Part shown: piece after piece, positions 32,476 through 43,875 of the stretch
How the letters are laid out: the number at the start of each line of letters is the position of its first letter
Numbering within the stretch: the stretch's first letter is position 1
Source: Hypericum androsaemum
Taxonomy: Eukaryota; Streptophyta; Magnoliopsida; Malpighiales; Hypericaceae
Length of the DNA: 64,000 bases
Assembly (NCBI GenBank): GCA_963995505.1
Contig: OZ023198.1
Span: 5,418,558 to 5,482,557, forward strand
Direction: 5' to 3'
Made by a program: the position numbers and the translations under genes
The notes under the pieces: model-generated
Database searches by the model: none
The model's input: only the letters and a program-made list of their open reading frames with translations
What the model was told of the DNA's origin: nothing

Positions 32476-35400
32476 ATGGAGGCCGTGGCTGATTTTGCCT
32501 TGTCCACTAATCTGGAGACTTTGCTTGGTCCAATCAAAAGGCACATCGGTTACGCTTTTGGGTTCAGGAGCAAGGTCAACGCACTCAGCGATGAGACCAG
32601 GAAGCTGAATCTGCAAAGAGAGAGCTTGCGGAGTTCTATTGCAGATGCACGAAGACGAGGGGAAGTGGTAGAGGCCTATGTCCTTGACTGGCACATCGGT
32701 TATCCGCAATGGAGGGGAGGAAGCACAGAGGAGTTGCTCTCTCAATTTGAAGAGCCGATACCGGATCGGCAAGAAGATTATGAAAGGAAAGTCAGGTATA
32801 TTACTATGGCCACATAAAATGTATAAAGTAGATTGAGGTAGAAAATTATAATCAACTTGTTTGGTAAAATAGTAGATTAAGTTGTTATTAAATAAAAAAA
32901 ATTAATCAAACATGTATAATCCACTAATTAAATCTGTAATTTGACAACATATTTTGCCAAAGAAATTGTTTAATGTACTACTTCCTATCTCCTAAAATGA
33001 ATATACTAGGTATTTTCAGCTATCCACTATTTGCTGCCCAATCTAATTCTACTAATTGTTTCCTGAATTTGTTTTGATTATGATTAACTTTTACTTTGTG
33101 TTGAGTCATTCGTTTATGTTTCTATTTGAATGTCAGGTATCGTTCAATTACTCGCTGAAAAGGGCAGACTTGTGGAGATCTTGAGTGAGAACAAACAAAT
33201 TCTATGAAGTTCTTGACAACTTGTGGAGTAAGCTCGATGAAGTGGGAATCCCTACATGGAATGACAGCAAAGGTGCAAGATATTGATAACGTCTAGAAGA
33301 TTGGATTTACTGTTCGACATGGGGTCAAAAAGTAATTTTTGTCTTCAGATTCTATCTGAGGAAGAGTCTAGAAGTTTGTTTGAGAAGAAAGTGACTGTGG
33401 TTAGGGACCGCAGAATTGCTGAGGAGATATTAATCAGATGTGCTGAATTTCCGTTTTTGATAGTCACAGTTGCGAGGCTACTAAAAAATGAGGATTCAGA
33501 CTTAGATGCTTGGAAATATGCGTTAATACAACTATCCGAATTCGGCAATGAAGAAATAGAGAGAAAAGTGTACTCCATTTTGGAAATAAGCTACGATCGG
33601 TCAAGTTAATTTTCTTGCTCTTAAGTATCTGTGGTCGGTCAAGTTCTACATTGATGGATTTGTTACGATATAGCTTGGGTCTAGGTTTGTTCAAGAATTA
33701 CACTATAAGCGAGGCGAGAAGACACTTGAAGACATTGATTGGTAACCTAAAAGCTTTTAGTCTTTTTGATGTTGATGAACAAGGTGGTGTAAAAATGCAT
33801 GACATTGTTCGGGATGTTGCTATCTGGGTAGCATGTAGGAAAGAAAATACTTTCATAAATAAAGATGATAATGTATTGACAGAGTGGCCAAATAAAGGTG
33901 ACATTAGCAGCTACACCAAAATTTATATATCCTATAGCAACATCCATCAGCTTCCTGGAGATTTGGGATGCCCAGATGTTCTCCAGAAAAAATCAATCTA
34001 TATTCTAGATTCATCTTTTCATGGAACTCGACACATTCACTTCGATGGGTTGAAATTTGCTTCTATTCCTGGATCATTGTACTCCCTCAGAAATCTTCAT
34101 ACTTTATGTCTGAAACACTGTCATCTTCTAAATTTTGCCACCATCGAAGAGTTGGAGAAATTGAAGATCCTTAATTTTCGTGGATCAGATCTGGAAGAAT
34201 TGCCAAGTGGGGTAGGCTCGTTAGCTCGACTAAAGTTGTTGGATTTGAGCAAATGTCGCAAGCTCAGCTTCATCCCAGTAAATGTCATATCGAAGCTGAC
34301 CTCATTAGAAGAATTACTTATGAGGAAGAGCTTTGAGAATTGGGATACTGTAGATCAAACCGGAAGAAGTAATGCAAGACTTTCAGAGCTGGAATGTTTG
34401 CATCAACTTGCATCTTTGGATATATTTGTCCCGAATGCCGAGGCATTCTCAAAATATTCCTTCTCAATGAGCTTGGAAAAATATCATATACTAATAGGAA
34501 GAGGATGGTTCTCGTGGGACTTCGATCTTGACCATAGAATAACAAAGTCAATGAAAGTGGATTTCAACACAAGCATTGATCTACTCGAAAAGGCTAGAAA
34601 GATGTTGAAGGAATCTGAAGATGTATATCTATGGAATATCAATGGAGTGACAAATCTTTCAGATAGTTTTGGTAGCAAATTGAAGACTCTCCGCGTCGCA
34701 GATTCACCTACACTCCTACAAATTGTTGACTGGGGGACATCTGTATGTTTTCTTGTCCTCGAGGCCTTGGTGTTAGAGAGGCTGAAAAGAGTGATGACAA
34801 TATGTCAAGGTATGCCAGCATCACAATCTTTCGCGGAATTGAAGAAACTCAATCTCTCCTTTTGCCATAAATTGAAGAGTCTCTTCTCTGATTCTGCGGT
34901 CCCAAGCCTTCCCCAATTGGAGACCATAGATATAAGCTACTGCGATGAAATGGAAGCACTTATTGTAGAGGAAACTAGTCAAGTTGTGGAGTTCCCTCGA
35001 TTACGCCGTCTCATCCTCTATAGGCTAGCCCAACTTAAGTGTCTTCTGAGACCGCATCCACCACGGCTACCTGAATGCCTTTTTTCAATGAAAAGGTTTT
35101 CAGCTTATCCCTATTTCATTCAAGTAGTAGAAGTTTCTTTGGACTTGAAAACAGAGTGAATTTCTCGATGAACTCGTGGAGAACTTTACGCATTAATTTT
35201 AATTAGGATATTATGTGACAACTTTTGTATCGTCATTAATTTTAATTGGGTTGGACTCCCTAGCTTGGAAGAATTGACGCTCTCTTCAATTGTCGACATT
35301 GAAATGATTTGGTGTAACCAAGCATCAAGTGCATTTGGCCTACTAAATAAATTGACAATTAACAGTTGCAAAAAGTTACAGAGAGTTTTCTCAGATTCAA

Positions 35401-35800
35401 ACGGAGAATCCTTTAGTAGTTTCCACAAGCTGGAGTCACTAAATATTTCTTATTGTGGGAGTTTGGAAAAATTATTTCCTGTTGTCACTGCGAGAACCCT
35501 TTCAGAGCTCAAAAAGTCTAAGTGTGTAGAAATGTCATAAACTGAAAGATATCGTAGCAAGGGAAGAATTCACGAACGGTCTCCCGTTCAAATTTTTCCT
35601 CAAACTTACGTCCTTGGCTCTTCTGGAATTGCGAGCATTAAGAAGCTTCTATATCCATTTGGTTACGCTTCCAAATGGCCGAACTTGGAAAGTGTGGAGA
35701 TACGTGCGTTGCCCGAAAGCGAGAGGCTTCTGGTCATGTGGTGAACAGGAAAGTCCTCAAGGGGTTGACCAAACTCATATCTCTAATCAAGAAAAGGTAC
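32476..35800 (+). pseudogene. CC-NB-ARC-LRR pseudogene, unit 2
   Basis: This is a paralogue of the 5617 gene. Exon 1 (32476-about 32795) starts MEAVADFALST. The coiled coil has an internal deletion and frameshift after LDWH, also present in unit 3. Exon 2 resumes at 33137 but runs from GRL directly into a segment past the P-loop, so the nucleotide-binding loop is gone. Kinase-2 is damaged. The 33283-33609 frame ends in a stop. A long open frame 33615-35159 (514 codons) keeps the MHD (VKMHDIVRDVAIWVA) and most LRRs. The splice acceptor before the last LRR exon reads GG instead of AG (near 35250). The last exon is frameshifted after SELKKSK. No HMA exons follow. Confidence 0.85.
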
Positions 35801-35960
35801 GACAGATAGTCTATATATATATCAATCTATATCTTTCTTATGAATGCCTTTTTTTTCAAATTTCAATGCTTATTTCTTTTCTTTTTTCTTGAAACCCAAA
35901 ACACTTTTTTGTTAAATTTTTTCATTTAAGTTTCCTACTATAAGCCTCACCATAAAACCA

Positions 35961-36854
35961 TTGTTTTCAAAAACGACCCGGAGAGCGACCCGTATTTTGG
36001 TCCGATTTCTGGATCGACCAGTCCGACCGGTTGAACTACCAATCGGACAGGACTTTTATTTTTTTAAAAGTATTATTTTTAATTATAGATATATATAACC
36101 TATGTATAATCGTGACGGAGGAGAAGCAATTTCCAAGAAATAAACTTATTAACCTATCTATCAAGCTATAACAATCGACCTAATTAAGAGAAGCAACTTC
36201 CAATAACCCAACACAACAAAGGAGGAGAAATCTACTGCAAAAAGCAAACAACTTCGCGGGAGTTGGAGTTACCGACTGCAAGCAATAAAACGACCTATCT
36301 TCCAAGAATCCAACACAAAAGAAGCTACCGAAAGCAAGCAATCGGCCTATCTTCCAATAACCCAACACAACAGAAGCTACGACTTACCGGAATGGAAGCA
36401 AGGCTGGAGGTCGCAGCTCGTCGTAGGTAGCAAGGCTGGAGGTCGTCGGAGGTCGCAACTCGTCGGAGGATGGAAGTTGCAACTTCGCCGCCGGACCATA
36501 CATATTCAATTCGGGGGGAAGAGAGAGAGAGAGAAAGACACTACCGACGTGGTCTTCGGGGGAGGTCGGGACTACCGACGTCGCTTTTGGAGTTTTGGCC
36601 TTTTGTGTCGAGGTCGGGGGAGATTTACTGATTTAGGGGTTTTGTGTGATTTTAGGCGAAAACTTCTTATTACGTGAGCCAAACCTATCCAACCAGATTT
36701 TTGGGGTAAAAAACTGAGCTAACTGTTCGATCTGACCAAAAATTCTCCGGTTCGTTAGATTAGCATTCGTACATTATTTTCTGACCATCTCAAAGCTCCG
36801 ATTCACGGTCTGATTGATCAGACTGCCGGTCGGACCACCGTCTCGAAAACAATG
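35961..36854. mobile_element. TIR element, about 894 bp, with 10-bp duplication, in the 3' part of NLR unit 2
   Basis: It is flanked by CATAAAACCA at 35951-35960 and 36855-36864. The ends read TTGTTTTC and GAAAACAA. Both sides have GACCGG-type text just inside. It is absent from the equivalent intron of the unit 1 gene (around 9150) and present at 56497-57391 in unit 3. It contains a short GA repeat near 36518 but no transposase. A MULE or hAT family origin is likely. Confidence 0.75.
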
Positions 36855-36864
36855 CATAAAACCA

Positions 36865-37747
36865 TCTTGCCACAAAACACAAAGTGTTGTCAGGCATAGT
36901 GATTCTTCCTTTCTACTTCTATTTTTAGGTTCGTTTCTATTACATGTTAGCAAATTTTCTCAATTCTCCAACATGTAAAGGGTAGTAGTTCATGATGCAA
37001 CATTGTCCAGTGAAGTATTTTATAAGATTGATGATGAAGTTTTTTTGGTTAATATCATGATTAGCATCGTCAAAATCCAATTACTAGCAACAAAGTTAAT
37101 CTCAAACAATTCATTATCAGTTGGATCTAGGTGTTCGGTGGTTTTTGGATCATAATATGTTGGATCGTTATATATAATAAATTAACTTTCACGACAAATT
37201 CTGCAAATTTTGAACATTTTTTAATACCAAAAAATATATATTCAAATTTTATTCGAATTTGAAGATTTATAATTATATTCAAATTCATTCTTGGATGAAT
37301 CGAATATAGTTTAAAATTTTGATAAATTTCAATTTGTTTTTGATTTGAATTTGAACAATGGTCAATTCTATCTCCCGGTACTTGATTTGTTCCGGCGGGG
37401 CAAGTTGAAGTCAACCCTGGTTCTATTCGAAATTGCTAATTCAGTCCTCGTGGTATCGTGAAATATTATCATCCAAGTGTCTGACTGAAACCAAATTTGC
37501 AATTTGATTTCTTATTTTTGGTAGGAATAAGGATCAAATTAGTCCCCCTACATATACAAAAAAGTATAATTAACACCCTCTACTAAAATATGTCCATTTA
37601 ACACCTTGTAACTATCAAAATAGACCAATTAACATCCCGGGACTAATTTTTCGGTCACCGGTGACACATCACCGTATTACGTGATGTCTAATTCATTCAT
37701 TTATTGCCACCTAAACACTAAGTGGGATCCACTTCTTTCAAACCTTT
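36865..37747. other. Intergenic after NLR unit 2, no gene; empty site of the processed pseudogene
   Basis: Up to about 36960 this still matches the last intron of the unit 1 NLR; homology then stops just before the place where the HMA exon would lie. From about 36990 to 37540 it matches 21120-21631 plus 30534-30560, in other words the processed-pseudogene site before insertion (a single TTTGCAATTTGAT near 37498). The frame at 37127-37414 is noise. Confidence 0.5.
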
Positions 37748-37878
37748 CTCTTCAAGGAGCAGCAATAGACTTATTATTTTCCTCACATCATCAAGGAGCA
37801 GGTCTCGCGGCTCGAGCATGTCGATGATTTCTCCCATTGTAGGCCTATGCTTTCTGTCGATATCAACACATCGAGGAG
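37748..37878 (-). pseudogene. Receptor-like kinase pseudogene, last exon, unit 2 (interrupted by copia)
   Basis: Minus-strand text KHRPTMGEIIDMLEPRDLL is the C-terminal kinase end, equal to 11232-11360 in unit 1. The exon is cut by the copia element. The rest of the exon resumes at 42870, where the uninterrupted sequence in unit 1 (near 11355-11365) shows the original join. Confidence 0.8.
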
Positions 37879-38153
37879 TGTTGAGAAATAAGATCGAAAT
37901 GAGAAATACGAGACACACGAGAATTACGTGGAAACCCCAAGACGGGGAGAAAACCACGGGTAAAGGAGAGTCGTCCACTATGTGAGTCCAATCGGTTACA
38001 AGGCCTCCGTGAGGGTTCTCTCTACCTCACAACTCTCAACTAGTACAAATAATACCTAGGCATAGACCGTATATATATATATGAGACTAGTACTCTATTC
38101 TGATCAGGAAATAGAGCCCTACTCTAATTAAGAATTTGGAACAATCCCTAACA
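37879..38153 (-). repeat. 3' LTR of copia, unit 2
   Basis: It runs from TGTTGAGAAATAAG to CAATCCCTAACA in plus coordinates. It contains a TATATATATA run near 38069. Confidence 0.9.
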
Positions 38154-38235
38154 AATCTCCACCTTGGACCAAATTCTATGACTCTAACATCAACGTTTCT
38201 CCACCTTCACCACTAGCCCCTAAGGGCTATCAGCA

Positions 38236-39300
38236 TCAAGCACGAACACCTACCAAGTCCAAGCAATACTCGAACTTAGTACCAGAAAGTGGCTTCGTCA
38301 ACATGTCTGCAGGGTTGTCCTTTGTACCCACCTTGCTCACAACAATGTCACCTTGAGCAACATGCTCCCGAATGTAGTGGTACCTCACATTAATGTGCTT
38401 TGTCCTCTCATGATACATAACATCCCTCGTGAGATGGATAGCACTTTGACTATCACAGTACACTGTACTGATCTGCAGCTTCTCACAGATTTCACTGAAG
38501 AAACCTTTCAACCAGATAGCCTCCTTCACGCCTTCAGTTATAGCCATGTACTCTGCCTCAGTGGTAGACAATGCCACTGTGGCCTGTAGACAAGCTCTCC
38601 AACTGATAGCACATCCTCCAAGAGTGAAGACATATCCAGACAAGGACCTGAACTTATCAAGGTCTCCAACATAATCTGAATCAACGAAACCAACAACTCC
38701 ATCACTGGTGCGTCCAAACTGTAGACACACGCCCTTGGTACCCTTCAAGTACCTCATAATCCACTCCACTGCTCTCTAATGACCTTCTCTAGGATTTGCC
38801 ATAAACCTACTAACAACACTCACAGCATAGGCCAAATCCGGACGTGTGCAAACCATAGCATATATCAGAGAACCAACAGCATTGGAGTATGGAATACCAG
38901 ACATGTAATCGACCTCAGCAGCTGACTGTGGAGATAAGGCAGACGAAAGATGAAAATGTGTACCAAGAGGAGTACTCACAGGATTATCAGTCACATCAAA
39001 CCTGTTAAGTACCTTTTCAATGTAACTCTCCTGGCTCTGAAATAATTTTCTTGCTCCTCTATCTTTGGTAATCTCTATGCCAAGAATCTTCTTAGCAGGA
39101 CCCAAATCTTTCATCTCAAACTCGCTACTCAATAGAGCTTTGAGCTTCCTCACCTCTCCTTTGTCACTTGCAGCAATTAACATGTTATCCACATACAGGA
39201 GCAAATACACTTAGGAACCATCGCGTAGCCTTTTCAGGTAAACACAACTATTATAATTGCTCCTCTCATAACCATGAGAAATCATAAAAGAATCAAACCT
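38236..39300 (-). pseudogene. Copia reverse transcriptase C-terminal part and RNase H, unit 2
   Basis: The minus-strand frames 38776-39210 and 38236-38769 are parts of one polyprotein. The RT active site reads [13 protein letters not shown] where YVDD is invariant, so the second catalytic Asp is lost. Further on are the conserved [14 protein letters not shown] region, [18 protein letters not shown], then RNase H ([46 protein letters not shown]). A TAA precedes the YLLLYVDN block, and a stop near 38775-38777 (AMECT-type join) separates the two frames; the unit 3 copy is open there. Confidence 0.85.
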
Positions 39301-39309
39301 TTTATACCA

Positions 39310-41271
39310 CTACCTCGGAGACTGCTTAAGGCCATACAATGACTTCTTCAACAAGCACACATGGTCTTCTTTACCTTCAACATAAAAACTCTCAGGCTGT
39401 GCCATATAAATCCGCTCCTCAAGCTCTCCATTCAAGAAAGCTGTCTTCACATCAAGCTGTTCAAGCTCCAAATCCTGCATAGCAATAATACCAAGAAGAG
39501 AACGAATCGAGGTATGCTTCACAACTGGTAAAAATACCTCATTAAAGTCCACACCAAGAATCTGACTATATCCTCTAGCCACTAGCCTAGCCTTGTATCT
39601 AGGCTCTTCAACTCCAGGTATACCATCCTTCTTCTTGAATACCCACTTGCAGCTGACAACCTTCTTATCCTTAGGCAGCTTAGTAATCTCCCAAGTCTTA
39701 TTCTTGTGAAGAGATTCTATCTCTTCCTCCATAGCAACCAACCATCTAGCAGAGTCTTTCGACTTCACAGCATCTGAGTAACTAGACGGTTCTTCACAGC
39801 TATTAAGTTCTTCTGCCACATTCAAGGCAAAAGCAACAATATCAGCCTCACCCAACTTCTGTGGAGGCCTGATAATTCTTCTGGGCCTGTCTCTAGCAAT
39901 AGAATATACTGGCTTCCTCTCAACTGTGCCAACATTCTCAGCTTCATCGAACAACCCACCATGAGTAGGACCATGGCAATCAACAACACGGAAGGAACTC
40001 GCTTCTGGATCAGCATCAAACTCTACCTGCACTTTTGACTTGTGCAAGTCCACACTTGGAGCACTGGAAATACCAGGTGAAGAAATATCCTCCCTCTTAC
40101 TCAGCATGTCTGTCTCTTTGAAAATAACATTCATACTCAATAAGACCTTAGACAACTCAGGACACCACAACTTGTATCCCTTCACTCTAGAAGCATAGCC
40201 AAGGAAGATACACTTCACAGATCTTGGCTCTAACTTGCCATTATTCACATGAGCATAGGCAGGACACCCAAATATCTTCAAAACATCATAATTAGGAGGA
40301 TTTCCAGACCATAATTCTTCAGGTACCTTGCCATTAAGTGATGCATGAGGTGAACGATTGACAAGGTGACAGGCAGTGGAAGCAGCTTTAGCCCAAAATG
40401 ACTTAGGCAAACTAGCATTTGACGGCATACAACAAACTTTCTCCAACAAAGTTCTGTTCATTCTTTCAGCGACTCTATTCTGTTGAGGTGTACGAGGGAT
40501 TGTCTTATGCCTGACAATACCCTCATTCTTGCAGAACTCATCAAACCAACTAGAGCAAAACTCAAATCCATTGTCTGTGCAGAGATGCTTGACATCTCTC
40601 CGAGTCTGCTTCTCAATCATAGTCTTCCACTGCTTGAAATTGACAAAGACATGATCCTTGCTCTTTAAGAAGAACGCCCATACCTTCCTCGAATAATCAT
40701 CAATAATAGTCAGCATATACTTGGAACCATTCTTTTTTGCAACTTGAGACGGTCCCCAAAGATCACAATGAACATAGTCAAGTTTTCCCTTTGTAGTGTG
40801 CACACCTTTCTGAAAACTGACTTTCTTCTGTTTGCCAAACACACAGTGCTCACAAAATTCTAGCTTCCCAATACCATGTCCGCATAATAATTCTCTCCTA
40901 TTTAGCTCGGTCATACCTTTCTCGCTCATGTGACCAAGTCGCATATGCCACAGTGAGGTATTCTCAGAATCTGTCAACGAGCCATATGCAGCAGCAGCAG
41001 CAGTCCCTGTAACTGTAGAACCCTGCAAAATATACAGATTCCCAACCTCTTTCTTGGCCTTTATATGCACTAATGAGTTCTTACTCACACGAAGAACTCC
41101 ACCCTCTCCTGTGTACTTGTACCCCAGTGTATCAAGAGTACTCAACGAAATCAAGTTTCGCTTCAGATCAGGGATATATCTCATATTCGTCAAGGTTCGA
41201 ATGACACCATCATGCATCTTGATCTTCACTGTGCCAATATCAACAACCTTGCAGACAAAATTATTTCCCAT
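39310..41271 (-). pseudogene. Copia protease end, integrase and N-terminal RT, unit 2
   Basis: The 653-codon minus-strand frame includes the tail of the protease domain (MGNNFVCKVVDIGTVKI), the GAG-pre-integrase zinc region (LWHMRLGHMSEKGM, CEHCVFGKQ), the integrase core with its acidic triad (HCDLWGPS, CTDNGFEF, PQQNRVAERMNRTL), and RT from KTWEITKLPKDKK to KSLYGLKQSPR. It ends at a TAG where the unit 3 copy reads Gln (CAG), then WYKRF. The integrase looks complete. Confidence 0.9.
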
Positions 41272-41307
41272 GAGAACATTACCCTCCGCACGTTCATATG
41301 TTGAAAA

Positions 41308-42252
41308 CTAGTCCCGGATGAGACACATATGAAACGTACAAGCAGAATCAAGGACCCAAGCATCATCAACTTTAGACTTCCCATCAATTACAGACAAAAG
41401 GTCTCCATCAGATTCTTCTTTCTGAGTGGTGGTGGCAACACTAGCACTGCCGCTATCAGAACTTTCTCCTTTCGGAGCACTGGACTTTTCGCCCTTCTTC
41501 TTGTTTTTTAACTCCGGACAGAACCATTTAATATGCCCAACCTTATGACAATTGAAACAAGTCTTATCCTTGTGCCTTGACCTTGATTTGCTTCTGCTCT
41601 TTTTCCTCAAACCAGACTTAGCATTCCTCTCTTCAGACCTCCCTCTCATAACCAAACCAGTCCCTTGGCTATTTTCAGAGGAACTCACAGCGTGCTTATC
41701 AATTCTCTCTTTCTCCAAGAGCGAATCATGAATATTATCCCAACTCAGAGTATCATGGCTGAACAACAGAGTATCTCTGAATTGCTGATAAGAAGCAGGT
41801 AACGAGCATAATAATAATAAAGCAAGATCTTCATCATCATACTTCACATCCAGAGTTCTAAGATCAGCCACTATATCCTTAAATTCATTAAGGTGGTCAT
41901 GAACAGACTTATCTTCTTGCATCCGGATAGAAAACAGTCGTTGCTTGCACAGTTTGTTGGTCAAACTCTTGGGCATGCACAACTTTTCAAGCTTTGCCCA
42001 TAATGAGGAAGCTGTTGTCTCCTTCAACACGTCCCGCAAAATATCATCTGACAGATGCAACTGGATATGACTCACAGTCTTACGATTCTTTGACGCCTTC
42101 ATCGCAGCGTCCCAACTCGAAGGCATCGACTTCTCATCAAGTAGAGTCTCATCCAGCTCTAGATGTGTCAAAATAGCACGCATCTTCACCTGCCACAAGG
42201 AAAAATTAGTTTTCCTCGTCAATTGAGGAATTTTGTACTTCATGGAAGTCAT
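41308..42252 (-). pseudogene. Copia gag and start of protease, unit 2
   Basis: The frame starts with MTSMKYKIPQLTRKTNFSLW, the usual plant copia gag opening. It has UBN2-type capsid text, a basic stretch, and the CCHC zinc knuckle CFNCHKVGHIKWFC. It runs into the protease site AWVLDSACTFHMC (the usual motif has Gly after Ser; here Ala). It ends at a TAG after LIRD, where Trp is normally found before FSTYE. The same TAG is in the unit 3 copy. Confidence 0.9.
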
Positions 42253-42596
42253 CCTGAAGCTCCTCGAACAAAAAAATCAGCCCAAAATCGGTTAGAAAAC
42301 TAAAATCAGCCAAAATAGTTGACTTTTGGTCAACCAGGCAAACAGTTGACTTTTGGTCAACTCGAAAATTAGGGTTTTTCAACCCAAATCTCTCACAGGC
42401 GGCGGCTGACCCTTTCCTCTTCCTCTGCGGCGATGGGTTCGGTGGTGGCGGCTCTAAGGGGTGGTCAGAACGTGGGCGGCGGCGACTCCAAGGGTTTCAA
42501 AACCCTAAATCCTAATTTTCTCCCAAATCGGTTACTGTTCACATTTTTTTTTCAATACTTGAATACTCGAAACTCAGATCTGGCTCTGATACCAAT

Positions 42597-42869
42597 TATT
42601 GAGAAATAAGATCGAAATGAGAAATACGAGACAAACGAGAATTACGTGGAAACTCCAAGACGGGGAGAAAACTACGGGCAAAGGAGAGTCGTCCACTATG
42701 TGAGTCCAATCGGTTACAAGGACTCCGTGAGGGTTCTCTCTACCTCACAACTCTCAACTAGTACAAATAAGACTTAGGCATAGGCCGTATATATATAGGA
42801 GACTAGTACTCTATTCTGATCAGGAAATAGAGCCCTACTCTAATTAATAATTTGGAACAATCCCTAACA
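42597..42869 (-). repeat. 5' LTR of copia, unit 2
   Basis: It runs from TATTGAGAAATAAG (the first G mutated to A) to CAATCCCTAACA. It is followed by AGGAG, the target duplication. Confidence 0.9.
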
Positions 42870-43875
42870 AGGAGCGAGAAGAACTACGCGATTGAGTTCC
42901 CACGAAGGCGGGATCTCTGCCATTTTCGGATCGACGACGTACATGATCTTCAAGTCTGAAACCATTGACTTCAGCCAGTCAATCAAATATATCTGCAACA
43001 GATATAACCTTGGACTATAGGATTAAGACCATAGGCTAAAACTAAAGTATCAAAATTGTGTCAATGCAAGGACTTACTTGGGGTTGGCTATGATCTACAG
43101 GAGGTCTCCCGGATACGATCTCCATTACGAGGACTCTGAAGCAATAAACATCGGTCCATTCATTCGAGCATCCGTTAGAATATGCAAATTCACCAGCCAC
43201 ATAACTGCAAAAAGGATGCCATCTGATAAAGTGATCGATTCGCAAGTGAAACACACTATATCAGAATTAGTTTTGTAAGCATTACTCTGATAGCTTAGCA
43301 ATCCCGAGATCGAAAATCTTCGAACTCTAATGGCGATCGAGGAGCACGTTGCTCGACTTGAGGTCCTGATGAACAATCTTCGGCTCCGAATCCTCATAGA
43401 GATAGGCCAATCTTCAGACGCAAAAGTCTTTAAGATGCGAGAACATGAAAGCAACCACAGGAATTGCAACAAGGAGGTTCCAAGCTCATCAATGCTATGT
43501 TTGGTTAGCTTTTTTTGTGGAATTCATTCATTTCCAAGTTCACACATGCTCGATATGACATCATCCAGAATTCATTTTATAAATAATGACAGCAACAAAC
43601 CAGTTAGAAATTTGAGACAAATGCTAATATCTGCAAGTAAATCGACCCGCGAACAGATCCATCACGATGTCAATTGCAAATAAAATGAACACGGGATAAT
43701 TCAAGTAGCTGGGGAATACGAGATCTCACCCTTTGGCAATTCCTCTGATGATGTCCAACCGGATAGACCACGTCAGGGGACTAACCTAGTCAGGGCAGCC
43801 ATGGAGCCGCCGGTGCAGGCTACCGTTGTCCACATACTTGGTAATTACCATCCTGAAGAAGAGGTGTCAGTTTGA
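42870..43875 (-). pseudogene. Receptor-like kinase pseudogene, C-lobe half continued, unit 2
   Basis: Minus-strand exons match 11355-12330 of unit 1: WLKSMV-type text near 42960, GEFAYSNGCSNEWTDVYCF and VMEIVSGRPPVDHSQPQ in 43042-43254, the HQDLKSSNMLLDSH catalytic-loop exon (near 43330-43400) with the same TAG after DSH, and VDNGSLHRWLHG near 43800. The copia element cuts its last exon. Confidence 0.8.

Larger units (their letters stand above)
37879..42869 (-). mobile_element. Ty1/copia retrotransposon (Tork/Tnt1-like), 4991 bp, unit 2
   Basis: LTRs at 37879-38153 (3') and 42597-42869 (5') are on the minus strand. The antisense primer-binding site GGCTCTGATACCA is at 42582-42594 and the polypurine tract (plus-strand AATCTCCACCTTGG) at 38154-38167. 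The target duplication AGGAG flanks it at 37874-37878 and 42870-42874, inside an RLK exon. The LTRs differ at roughly a dozen sites, including the first dinucleotide (TG against TA), so the insertion is not recent. The gene order gag, protease, integrase, RT, RNase H is copia-type. Stops and an RT active-site change make it non-autonomous. Same length and site as the unit 3 copy. Confidence 0.95.
30545..43875. repeat. Tandem duplication block, unit 2 copy (matches 51027-64000)
   Basis: The same order of features at matching spacing recurs in 51027-64000: intergenic, LINE fragment, NLR pseudogene, TIR element, RLK end, copia at the same site, RLK C-lobe. Long stretches show only one or two differences per 100 bp by eye. 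A MITE (31171-31450) and the lost P-loop segment are the main length differences. Confidence 0.9.

Noticed and set aside
40483..40668. Plus-strand open frames within the copia elements
   Set aside because: They are antisense to the integrase and identical in both copies because the DNA is duplicated.
41308..41310. Programmed readthrough stop between copia gag-protease and pol
   Set aside because: The TAG falls at a normally conserved Trp inside the protease region, so a simple TGG to TAG mutation inherited by both copies explains it.
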